From Sporodiniella umbellata (Eukaryota > Mucoromycota > Mucoromycetes > Mucorales > Rhizopodaceae): a stretch of 64,000 nt of DNA. This document shows positions 1 to 10,339 of this stretch, piece after piece. Each line of letters begins with the position of its first letter. Within the stretch, counting starts at the first letter, position 1. The stretch spans positions 186,001-250,000 of the forward strand of contig JAIXMR010000022.1 of assembly GCA_025677835.1 (NCBI GenBank). The letters run 5' to 3'. The notes below the pieces were generated by a model. The model saw nothing but the letters and a program-made list of their open reading frames with translations, searched no databases and was not told the DNA's origin. The position numbers and the translations under genes were made by a program.

Positions 1-46
1 ATGAACAGGCTCCATACCCACACTGATATCAGACTAGCGTACCCAT

Positions 47-77
<31 letters not shown>

Positions 78-430
78 CACATTTCAGTCATCCTCCGCAT
101 TTAAATATTTCTCTCTTACCAGAGCGAACGCCTCCGTGTTCTTTGTATTCAACGCATTACCAATCGTACATACCACCTCTCCATTTTCTTGAAAGATACG
201 GATCATTTCTTTCATAGCCAATGGGGCACATTCAGCAAACAACGAAACATGCAGCGGAATATCGTCCACGGCTTCTAAATGAGGTCTGATTTCATCAATA
301 CCGCGTGGTAATTGCGCTTTGATATCATGAGTCTGTAAATAGCCATTCCCAAAATTTTCCTCGTCATCAGGATTGGAAAGCAAAATACAGCTGTTCCAGT
401 CTGTCTCGAGTCCCAATCTTTCTGCAAAGG

Positions 431-470
<40 letters not shown>

Positions 471-1577
471 AAGAGAAAGCGTTCATCAAAAGAGGCTTGT
501 TTTTTGTTTTGGTTTTTACCTTTTGATTCTCGTTCTGCCGTAGCAGAAAAGTAAACAAAGCGGATACCAGCCAATCCAAGATCTTCAATAAAATCTACTA
601 CATTCTATTGTACGATTGGATCAAAAAAACAAGAACCCCTTCACTACCCATATTACCTGCTTTGGTTGATGACACAGGGCCGCCATGCCCAAAAAAATCT
701 GGCCCTTGACTGCCTCTTTGTAGAAAGCAGCTTCCTCTTGTTCATCTACAGGCTCGTCTTCTTCAAACGAATAATCGCTTGTGTCACTTTCAGAACTACC
801 CAAAGAGGAGCTAGAGCTATCACTCTCCTTGACTTTACCCAACACACGCTTGTGTTTTTTCTTATTGGACCCGCTGCTTGAACTGCTATCGCTACTGTGG
901 CTGTCATTACTATCGGAACTATCCAAAGGTTTAAAAGGTAACACCACAAAAGCGCATCCCGGATCTTGTTCTTTGTCGTCCGTCGGATTCAAAAACGGAA
1001 TACGATCTCCGTTGACAGTATTGATCGGACGGTAGGCGTAGGCTATACATTGCATATCGTGCACCATGGCGTTTTGAAAGAAATCATTGATCTTCTTCTC
1101 CATCTATTCTATCGTTCAATCGAAACTCTCTCCCCCTCCCCTCCTCTCTATCTCTTTCTTACCCTGCCACTCATCGTCTGGAGTGATGTTCCATCCCAAT
1201 AATCGGAACACTTATCCATCACAAGCGCTGGATGTCCATCCGTCAAAAGCTGATAACTCCCTAAGTCGTGCTATTTTAATCAAACTCGTTTTTCTTACAA
1301 CTTTTTCTTTGTTGGCTGTACCTGAGACTTTTTCTTCAAAGACAGTAGAGAGTGCATTAGGTACTTCAAAAGGATAGTATTTGCTGTACTTGGACTTGGC
1401 AGTATTCAAGAGTTCATGATAGGGAGCAAACGAATAGATTTCTGATCTCAATGCAAAAGATTGTAAGGCTTCTTCTCTGAATCCAATACATTTGCCCAAA
1501 CGACATAAACAAGCTTATTTTTTTTTAAAAAAAAAAAAAGAAAAAAAACAAGGTCTTAGTCTAGCTGAAATATGCCC

Positions 1578-1608
<31 letters not shown>

Positions 1609-3370
1609 ACTTACATTGTCTAGCAGGAGATGTTTTTCCATAGACATGGAGCTTGGATCTTCTTCGGTGGTACTCTGATCGTTTGCGGTTCTGAACCACA
1701 CCGCAATTGGTGTTCAGCATAAAGTTCAAACCTAGCGGCTTAAGGCATCTGTTTTTGTTAAGTAAATGGCTAAGGATCGAAACACTTACGGTAAATATTG
1801 ATCCCAATCTTGATCTTCAAACTTTAGCCCAGTCGGCTCATCAGAGTTTTCTTCCACATCTAAATAAACAATATCTTCCTGGTTATTTGGAAACATGATC
1901 TGTTCTACAGTAGGAAATGGCTATACAGAGATCAGGTTAGAGAAATCCTTGGTAGTAGCTTACTGTACATTGGCAATCGTCCCCTCTCGGTCTAAACAAC
2001 AAATAACCGTGGTATTTCCAAGCGATTCCAACAAGTTGGTAGATCTCGTTAGAGACAGTCGATCCCATTTTGTCAACAGGGATAAGAATCGGTCCCAAAC
2101 AGCATCTAATTCAAGTCATTGGCTTTGAACTTCTTTTAATCCCTCTCCCTCCCCCCCTTATTTTTTTTTTTTTTTTCTTGTTTACTTGGACTTAGCTCAA
2201 GATCTTTCGTGGGTGGCGGGGCTTCTGCATCGAATTCATCTACTTCGTCATCGTCTTCATATTCGGTTTTGGATATCTGAAGGGCCTCAAACAAAATCAG
2301 AAGCTGAGCATTGCCAAAGCTGCGTGCAATGACCCACATACTGGGAAAGCAAAGTGGCAACAATGGGATAATAGCATAACACGACATGATAAATGACTCT
2401 TCAATGAGCTGATCGATAGGATAATGATTTACCATTACGCTCTTCAACCCAAATCGCAAAAAGTTCACAAAAAGTGCTATTACCAACACGATCCATAAAA
2501 TATAACCATAAAAGATATGGATGATATGTTTCGCCTCATGAAACATAACGGTAGGAGGTCGTTTTTGATGCAATGCGCTTCTCATATTCTTTTCTATGGG
2601 CGTTTCCAAAAGCACAAACTGATGTCTTCCTCTGGATCGCATGTATTCTTCCATTAAGCCTTGAGGTGGTGGAACGCCAAAGAAGGAGGGCTTAAGATTC
2701 TGATCTTTAGCAAGATAGTATTCTTTGGCATCTAGCTCGCTGGGTTCTTCCGGTGCTTTATGTATATACTTCATTCTTCCCGGGGCAACATCTCCGTATA
2801 ACATCTCGACAATATCGCCTTCCACCAACAAGTTGACAGGGAAAATGCGCACCACGCCGTCTCGGACTACCTTGGCTACAGACATACAAGGGATAAACGG
2901 AATTTTTGTGTCCTATAGCTCACCATGTTATTGTCTGTATATATCCTCTCAGGAGAGGCTTACCTGAACCATGTTCATCCCATTTCTTTCGAGCGCATCA
3001 ATAATGGTAGCCGCACGATCTGTCATCTCTCTATCTGTCAAAGCTCTTTCCCGACAGAACAAATAGACGTTCCAAATGCCCATGGCAATCAAGCAAAGCG
3101 ATTCCACAATCAACCCAGTCACCCGGGACTGATAAGGCTCGCTCTTAAAGTAGCCGGCAACATAAAATGCCAGTAAGCTGAACCCAACCACAAAACACAT
3201 AAAAATTTCCGGTCGACTCAAAATGAATTTAGCATCTAGCAAAAAAAGAAAGATCAGTTAATGCGCTTCCAAGTCCTTTTCTATGCACCTTCTGCAGTTT
3301 GATCAATTCGAGCCCGCTCCTCTTTCAGTATCTGATGAGCCAAATAAAGCAGCTTACTAGATAATCATTG

Positions 3371-3401
<31 letters not shown>

Positions 3402-4112
3402 AGTATAGAAACATGCGTATATGAGAGTAAGGAGACCACTTTACCTTAACGCTTCTTCACTGGACAATCCAGGATGTCGATTGGACTGGGTGCTTTCTCT
3501 TCGACTCCATGTCTGAGACTGTAGTTCGGTTTGTAACACGCGCTGTGTTCTCTTATGTAACCGTTTTCGAGGTACTGACCGTTTTCGGTATCGGTGGCGT
3601 CTGTTATGTCGCATCATTCGTTCATGATCTCCCCGAGGCATTTCATCCACCAGATCCTCGTCTTCTTCCGTATAGACTGTCACCATCGATTTCTCGTGTT
3701 TCTTTTTATGAGATTGGTTTGAGGAAGACGCAGCCCCTGTTTCACTAGCAGTATCCTTGTTGACATCTGTGGGCTGAATCGCCCGGTGTAAATGAGAACG
3801 CGGAGGTTTAGAATCTGTATCGGAATCACGTCGAGCAGGCGAGTAAGAAAATGCGCAATCGCTCTCGGACTCTTCTTCAGAACGCAGGCGAGGTTTTCCA
3901 GACAGTACGTGATCAATCACTACTTGGGCTGATATACTTGACCCGCTACTGCTGCTACTGCTGCTAACGCTGGCGCTATCGTTTTCTTCGTTCACATCCA
4001 GAAGGAAATAAGTAGTTCCCTGTTGAGAAGTGAGCCCGGTTTGCGAATCGTTAGAAGTGTTGGATATGTGCGAAGAGCTAGACACAACAGGCTGGGTTGA
4101 TTCAAACGTCAT
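1..4112 (-). CDS. TMEM94: TMEM94/ERMA-like P-type ATPase (C-terminus outside window)
   Basis: Multi-exon gene read right to left from ATG 4112 and cut by the left edge; the last exon seen is 1-33, joined to the exon ending at 120. The order follows metazoan TMEM94, an ER P-type ATPase-like protein reported to load Mg2+ into the ER. After a Ser-rich N-terminal tail (3441-4112) come a membrane pair (2949-3242), the actuator-like part with NLLVEGDIVEM (2136-2885), TTVICCLDREGT (about 2000), LKPLGLNFML (about 1730), KGQIFLGMA (about 690), GIRFVYFSA, LGLETDW (about 410) and AQLPRGIDEIRPHLE (about 310). The canonical DKTGT is replaced by LDREGT, as it is altered in animal TMEM94. Introns carry (CA)12, T32 and A28 tracts. 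The family call is firm; exact joins at 1.1-2.1 kb and 3.3-3.4 kb are less certain. Confidence 0.85.
432..463. repeat. T32 run in TMEM94-like intron
   Basis: Read on the gene strand this is an A32 tract ending directly at the AG acceptor before CCTTTGCAG, where a pyrimidine tract would be expected. Confidence 0.85.
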
Positions 4113-4193
4113 GCTGGGCGATCATGAAAAAACTGTAAAGTAAAAAAAAAAAAAAAAAAAAAGGATTATTCTGCTTATAAAAATGTAGCGGAG

Positions 4194-5842
4194 TTATTTT
4201 TTATTTTTTAAAAGAGGCTCAAATTCTCCTTTTTGTGATTCGACAGAAGCTGGTAAAGTAGTGGATTCATCAATGGTGCCATACACAGGTTTTAGGTAAG
4301 GCTCTACTACCTTTTTATTCACATTATCGCGTCGGATAGATCCCATTGAGTTGGCACGCACAGGCTTGGGTTTGGTACCGGTCAACAAACGCGTCAAACG
4401 GCTGTTTCTTCTATGGTTTGTAACTTGTCTACGGACCACACGGACCTTGTTATGCACTACAGAAAAGAGATGAGAAAAGTTACACAAATCGATGGCTGTT
4501 GTTTACCATCCACGTAAACATCTGTTTCATCGATAATTTCTTCTCCAATCAGCTCTTCAATGACATCTTCCAGGGTAATCACACCCAATGCACCCATTTG
4601 GCCCCCAGGGTTGTTGGTAATCAAAGCCATATGGCTCTTGCCCTCTTGAAAGAAATTCAGAATATCGAGACAGCTGGTATCGGGGCCCGTTTCAGGTAAA
4701 GTACTGATTTGGAAATCCTTCACTGGGTGGGCATCTTCAGGATCGTAGGTAATCAACTTCTTGGTCAATAACATGCCTACAAAGTTCATAGGATCGTGGG
4801 GTGTATGGATGGGAATACGGGAATAGCCTGCTGTTAAGATTTTCTGAATTGATTTTTCATCCAATATATCGTCGGTGGAGAGGGTAAATACGTCAGCAAT
4901 GGGTGTCATAATCTGAGATACAGGCTTGGAGCGTAGGTCGAGCACTGCGCCAATAATGGTCACCTCATCCTCTGTAAGAGCGTCCACATCAGAAGGGTTC
5001 ACAGACTGATGAAGAGACACAAGCGTCTTTAGGCCTAATGTTGTGTTAAACAGCAGCAGCAGCTTTTTTTTTTTTTTTACCTGCTTTTTTATAAATTGTG
5101 CCATGCGATTCACCTAAAAAGTAATCCAAAAGTAGCGCAGTGGGATAAGCAATAGGGTACATAACGTACATCAAAGCCAACACCATCCTGTTCAGGGTGA
5201 GTGACTCTGTTTTATGTAGATATATTTTTATCTTTCCACTTTTTTCTTACCCCGAGGTTTTAGCACCGATAGCTAAACCGTAGCGGACACAAATCGATTG
5301 GGGAATGACTTCACCAAAGATGACGATCAAAGCAGTTGAAATGACCACAGCTTTCCAACCACCACCAAGAACGCCATCCAAAATGATGGGCAATGTCTCA
5401 TTCACAATCACATTGGACAAAAGTAAAGTAACCAAGACCCAATGTTTACCACGGGCTAACAGTCGAAGCACCTTTTGAGCGTTCTCTTTCTCTTTCACAG
5501 TCCCGGTTTGAATAAGCACTTGAAGGTTAGTTTCATCCATGCCCATCAATCCAATCGTGAGACCTAAATGTTTTTTAATCCGTTAAAGTCTTTTCTTCTT
5601 AGGTAGCGCTTGTTTTTTTTTTTTTTTTTTTTTTTTTTACCAGCAAAAACACCTCCGAGAAGAACAAGACCAAAGATTAGGAGTAATTTTTCATAGAATT
5701 CAGGTGAGCCATAATCTATGTCTGGCTCTTCTGCTGTTTCTGATAGTGTGGATAAAGGATGACCATATATACTCGATATAAGCGATATACTTGTGATGAC
5801 TAAAGTTCTTAACGAACTTAGCGACTGCTTTCGATAAAGCAT
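4194..5842 (-). CDS. MAM3: CNNM/Mam3-like DUF21-CBS membrane protein
   Basis: Homologue of yeast Mam3 and animal CNNM proteins, which are linked to Mg2+ and other metal handling at the vacuole or plasma membrane. An N-terminal signal-like segment is followed by the DUF21 membrane domain ([14 protein letters not shown], then [14 protein letters not shown]), a short exon with [15 protein letters not shown] (about 5170), and a CBS pair with [34 protein letters not shown] and [17 protein letters not shown] (4500-5060). A basic tail ends at the stop at 4194. About six exons; the first intron holds a T22 run. It lies 81 bp downstream of the TMEM94-like gene on the same strand. Whether it transports or regulates transport cannot be read from sequence. 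Confidence 0.88.
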
Positions 5843-5939
5843 TAAGAAATAGGAAAAAAAAAAAAAAAAGAGTAAAAAAAAAAAAAAAAAAAGGAAAAAA
5901 TTAAGAATCTTGGTTGTATTGTATTTAGAATTCCGCCGC

Positions 5940-8900
5940 TTATCGGCTCAGTAAAACAGTGATACCTATACAGAGAGCTTCAAGTTGTTCTATGTTTCTA
6001 TCGTTGACCATACTTAGAAAATTCTCTGTTTGGCATGCCTCTGTCAGGTACTGTAAGAGTACTTTGAGGCTGAGATTGAGCATATCTGTAAATGGCCAGG
6101 CGGCTGACTGAATACCTCCATCTACTGCCATTGGATTTTGACACTCTCTGTATAACCCTACCAGGCCTTCTAAACACCGCATTCTTTCCTCTTTTGACTT
6201 GATGCCCATCTCCTGAACATGTTGGAGGATCCAATGCTCACATACGTTCTTTACGACTTCACAACAGAACTGATCTGCCACTTTCCATACGCAGACCAAA
6301 CTAGTCCATTCGTAATCTTTAGCCAGGGCTGTCTGGTCTGCGTTTATCCGATGGATAAGAGCAACAAACTCATTCAAGCTGTGAAACGTAACATCGCGTA
6401 ATGGAATCCTAGTCATCTCAGACTCAATATAATCTTGACTCAAGAGAGCGTGAAAGATGGGCGAGACCTCTTTCATCAGCGATCGACTGGCTTCTACTTT
6501 CTGCCCATCGTCAGTCACAAAGCCGACAGGCTCCTTGCATTCGATCGACTTCCATACAACAGAGCGTGGCATGGGCAGTGGCCAGATAAAATCCAAGCTC
6601 AGGATTTCAATCACTTGGGCCGCCGTGGATCGCCGAATGTCGTCTTCCAATAAGCTTTCAACGGGATAGACCAACATTTGACAGACTGTCATCAGCCAGT
6701 CGTCTTTCGGGTCTTGGCCAATCGAGGCATAGCCTATGGCGACTGCAGCCATTTCATGCAGTTTGAGTGCACTGTCATCGTGCGTCTGAGCAAACGTGTA
6801 CATCTTTAAGAAATCCTGTAGCTTGCACTGATACAGGTACTGGCAAAGTTTAGAGTGTGGTTGATCTGATATCCGCGGCCGTTGAATCACCGGTCGAAAG
6901 AAAAGATGAAAAACGTGGCTCATGATAGGTGCGTTACAGAGCAGCCGGCAAGACGTTGCGTGTAGAGTAAGCCCATAATCACCAAAAGCGTCACTTGCCA
7001 ATGCCACTTGACATAGGTTGTATAGAGCTTGAGGGTATTCGGTGAGCTGTCGAATGCCGAGTGAATGTCCCAAGACTTCGTTCAGAACATAGGAGGCTAG
7101 ACCCATGGTCTCTTTATGATGTTTGAAGCACTCCTCCCTCTGCTTCTGGCTGGCCTCCGCAGGCCAAGGAAAAACAAGCTCAAGAACAGGAGGGACAATC
7201 GAATCTTCAGAAAGCCACTGTTGCATGGATGTAGTGTCGTACTGAAAAGATATAATAACCAACAGACAGCCCTTGATAAGCTTTAGACAACCCTTGTCCC
7301 TTGGATGGACAATGGCCGTCTTGAGCAAGTTTTTGATTTTGGGGAATAGCCTGGACTGCTCACGAAGACGGACACGGACAAAGGCGGACCTTCCTGTCAG
7401 GGTGGCCATCAGTCGAACAAAATTGCCGTAGAAAGTCAAGAGAGAAGGGGCCCAGCGAAATTCGTCAAAGATAAAGTTCATCAAGCCCAGTACCTCTGCC
7501 TCCACTAGTCTTTCACAGCCACGGGGGTTTTGGGCGACAAGTTCAAGCGAGACAAGGGCTCGGTCAGCTTTATAGATCGTGCTTGACCGTTTGATATCGA
7601 TCGACTCCAGCTCTTCTTCAGGAACACACGCGATGGTTGTCAGCCCTTCGCGTGCTAGTTCAAGCGTAGGCTGCCAGATAGAATGCGAGATGAGTTTAGG
7701 AGCCCCCACCAAGACCTCAATGGCCTTCTCTATATGCAGAAAATAGATCACCAGCTTTTTGAGTTTAGGCAAGAGGGGCGATGTCTCATGCTCATGTAGT
7801 AAAAGCAAAAAGGTCTTTAAACACCAAGCAATGACATCGGGTGATTCTGGATAGGGTAATATTTGAACATATTGTATGTAGACATCCAAAAAGAGCGTAA
7901 GTAGCTTTTCGTGTTTTTGCAGATAGCTAAAGTTGGCCTCCAGATCTCGAGCGTCTAGTTCGATACAGAGTTGATAGTTTGACCATTGTTTGAAAGTATT
8001 GGGTTCTGCTAAAACGCCTTGGGATAGAAAGGCCATAAAGAGACAATTTAAAAGATCTACTACACTTTGAACAAAGGGTCCATATGCTTGGGTCTGCGGC
8101 AAAACGTCCGCTTCGGTATATATCAGACGCCAGGTTTTAATCAATACCTGCTCCTCTTCGGCTAGCCATCCTTGAGTGCCCTCTGCCGCTAGAGTCTGAC
8201 ACCAACGACGAGTCAAGAGGGTCAGCAAGTCAAATGGCTTCCAATGCGCCTCCGCCAACTTCCTTCGACTGGTGGCTGACCTTGAAGCCGCTTGATTCAA
8301 GAGGTGTGTTATGCTATAGAGTATGCCTGCTGGCTTTTTCATCGGCTCACTACTCAAGGTATAGTATTTCATCGACCGCTCCCAAAGGGATAGCCAATGG
8401 TCATCGATCTCAAATGTAGGTTGATTTCCAAGCAACCGAGCAATCATCACCGCCTCATCGCTTTCTAACACACGATTCATGAGTTGGACCAGAGCCGGAG
8501 TGGAGCCCTCAAGAAGCTCGAGATGACTCAGTGCGCGTATACAATAGTAGCGAATGGCTTGCAAGGTACTTTCAGAACAAGCCCAGGTCAAGAGCCAGCG
8601 TTGGATCGAGCCACGTTGAGCGAACGCTTTTTGGATCGGATCTGCTTTCAGTTCAAGTAGGTGAGCAAGACACTTGACATGTGTCTGGACCTGCACAGGA
8701 TCCTCGGGTAAATGAACCAAAAGCCACTTTAAACAGTGCTGAAATGACGGTAATTCAAAAACTGGCGCTTGCTGTGCAGGTGCCATGTGAGTGACCATAT
8801 AGTCAAGACAACGTATGAGCTTGGTTGCTGTCCAGCCTTTATGTTTTGTACAGTGATGCCAATGACGAAAGGAATGGTCCCATAACTTGACAGTGGCCGA

Positions 8901-8999
8901 AGAAAATTGAGCGCAAACGGTTTTTGCTGACAAGGAATTAGGGGCTTTTAGAGATTCATAGATCAAAGTAAGACTGAAATGGGTCAGTGGAAGATTCAT
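5940..8999 (-). CDS. Intronless armadillo-like/BTB protein
   Basis: One uninterrupted 1019-codon frame with no visible splice sites, whereas its neighbours average an intron every few hundred bases. Most of the protein is alpha-helical Leu-rich sequence consistent with ARM/HEAT repeats. Near the C-terminus, roughly residues 820-930, is a BTB-like fold (VTDDGQKVEASRSLM, then SPIFHALLSQDYIE and IPLRDVTFHSLNEF) followed by helices. Animal ARMC5 has the same ARM-then-BTB order and acts as a CUL3 adaptor, so a ubiquitin-ligase adaptor role is a reasonable inference but not shown. Its start lies 627 bp from the divergent Dabb gene. Confidence 0.7.
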   Translation of the reverse strand: MNLPLTHFSLTLIYESLKAPNSLSAKTVCAQFSSATVKLWDHSFRHWHHCTKHKGWTATKLIRCLDYMVTHMAPAQQAPVFELPSFQHCLKWLLVHLPEDPVQVQTHVKCLAHLLELKADPIQKAFAQRGSIQRWLLTWACSESTLQAIRYYCIRALSHLELLEGSTPALVQLMNRVLESDEAVMIARLLGNQPTFEIDDHWLSLWERSMKYYTLSSEPMKKPAGILYSITHLLNQAASRSATSRRKLAEAHWKPFDLLTLLTRRWCQTLAAEGTQGWLAEEEQVLIKTWRLIYTEADVLPQTQAYGPFVQSVVDLLNCLFMAFLSQGVLAEPNTFKQWSNYQLCIELDARDLEANFSYLQKHEKLLTLFLDVYIQYVQILPYPESPDVIAWCLKTFLLLLHEHETSPLLPKLKKLVIYFLHIEKAIEVLVGAPKLISHSIWQPTLELAREGLTTIACVPEEELESIDIKRSSTIYKADRALVSLELVAQNPRGCERLVEAEVLGLMNFIFDEFRWAPSLLTFYGNFVRLMATLTGRSAFVRVRLREQSRLFPKIKNLLKTAIVHPRDKGCLKLIKGCLLVIISFQYDTTSMQQWLSEDSIVPPVLELVFPWPAEASQKQREECFKHHKETMGLASYVLNEVLGHSLGIRQLTEYPQALYNLCQVALASDAFGDYGLTLHATSCRLLCNAPIMSHVFHLFFRPVIQRPRISDQPHSKLCQYLYQCKLQDFLKMYTFAQTHDDSALKLHEMAAVAIGYASIGQDPKDDWLMTVCQMLVYPVESLLEDDIRRSTAAQVIEILSLDFIWPLPMPRSVVWKSIECKEPVGFVTDDGQKVEASRSLMKEVSPIFHALLSQDYIESEMTRIPLRDVTFHSLNEFVALIHRINADQTALAKDYEWTSLVCVWKVADQFCCEVVKNVCEHWILQHVQEMGIKSKEERMRCLEGLVGLYRECQNPMAVDGGIQSAAWPFTDMLNLSLKVLLQYLTEACQTENFLSMVNDRNIEQLEALCIGITVLLSR

Positions 9000-9626
9000 C
9001 GTTTAGAGAAAAAAGAGAAAACTAAATGGTTTTTTGTTGAAAGGACCATGGACGAAAGGAGATCAGTGCTTAACGGAGTTCTCTTATTTTTGTACAGGCA
9101 GAGGGATATACAACAAAAAAGAGGTTTACGTCGATTGGATTCAAGGCGAGTTCGGACTCAATTTGTTGTATCTCAGTTTATATGCAGGTATCATCAGTAT
9201 GAACGATGGACGGCTTTAGGCCACTAAAAGTCTGTGCAGGGTATCTTTCACACTGCTGGAGCTTTTTGTTGATTTTGCATTGATATACAGACTGTCTTAA
9301 GACTTTGACAGCCTATAAAAAGAATACAGATGCTCACGAAACCTAGTTTAGAGACGATCTCATAGGCACAGTAACGCGTCAAACAAAGATCGCGTTTTTA
9401 ACAACACTCGGTGCTTTTTCATTTTTTTTTTTCTCAATAAAACTTGCATGGTTGAAACGATTTGAACAAGAAAAAATAGACAAAACTGGGTCGCGAGGAA
9501 CGGGTTGAGAAAGGTAACTTTTTAGCTTGGGAGAAATTTGAACCTAGACCGGAGTACAAAACATTTTGCTGTTTTTAATGTGTGGTTTTTGTTCTTTTTC
9601 TTGTTTCTTTATTCTTAGTATTCCTA
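9000..9626. promoter_or_regulatory. Divergent intergenic region, ARM-BTB / Dabb
   Basis: 627 bp between two outward-facing genes, so both promoters should lie here. The ORFs on the plus strand at 8979-9227 have no recognisable content. I see no clear TATA or named motif. Confidence 0.4.
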
Positions 9627-10143
9627 ATGTCCAAGATTGTTCATATTGGTAATGAGAACAGTGGTTGAAAAAAGAAAGAGGGGAGAAATGCAGCAAGGCT
9701 AAATCTAGTGCCGCGTACTGATATGGAGTGAATAGTATTTGTTAAATTTAAACCTGAAGTTGCTGAAGGTGTTCGAAACCAGGTGGTTCAAGCCGCTCGT
9801 GATTTAAAGGACAGTATTCCTCAAATTCTCACTGCTACTGCTGGAAAAAACTTTACTGACCGGGGCAAAGGTTATGAACATGGTGAGTATAGGGGCATTT
9901 TTTTTCTTTTTTTTTTTTTTTTTTTTTGGGTCACAGAGTTCTAAGTGCTGGCCAAATATAGGTTGGGTTATCGAGTTAGGCAGTAAACAGGTATCTATGA
10001 CATTTTTGATACAGTCCGTATTTATTAAACAAAACAAAATATAGGAATTGAGTACTTATGCTGACCACCCTGCTCATTTGGATTTCTTGAAAAACTACAA
10101 ACCTTTGTTTGCAGATGTGATTGCATTTGATTATGAAGCCTAA
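9627..10143 (+). CDS. Stress-responsive A/B-barrel (Dabb) protein
   Basis: Four short exons, 9627-9648, 9736-9882, 9962-9990 and 10045-10143, join in frame to give 98 residues. The protein opens MSKIVHIVFVKFKPEV, the classic first strand of Dabb proteins, and contains KGYEHGWVIEL and TYADHPAHLDFL, matching the family core with its conserved His residues. Dabb proteins are small dimeric ferredoxin-like barrels of mixed function, often stress-induced; the substrate cannot be predicted. The length matches the family. Exon 1 is only 22 nt. The 3' end faces the chitin synthase 196 bp away. Confidence 0.85.
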
Positions 10144-10224
10144 CAAAAGCAACAATAAAGATATTTGTTTTTAAAGAGATTTTTTTCATTATTATTTATC
10201 AAGGAAAAAGAAAAAAGAAGATGG

Positions 10225-10263
<39 letters not shown>

Positions 10264-10339
10264 AGAGTAATGGCGTTCTTGTTTATATATATGTATATAT
10301 ATATATATATATATTTGAGGAGTCTTGTTTATACATCTT
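10144..10339. repeat. Convergent spacer with (AG)n and (TA)n microsatellites
   Basis: Between the Dabb stop and the chitin synthase stop lie an (AG) run at about 10231-10259 and a (TA) run at about 10286-10314. An AATAAA poly(A)-like signal follows the Dabb gene near 10154. Confidence 0.8.

Noticed and set aside
1..192. 63-residue plus-strand frame at the left edge
   Set aside because: It covers an intron with a CA repeat and antisense of the TMEM94-like exons.
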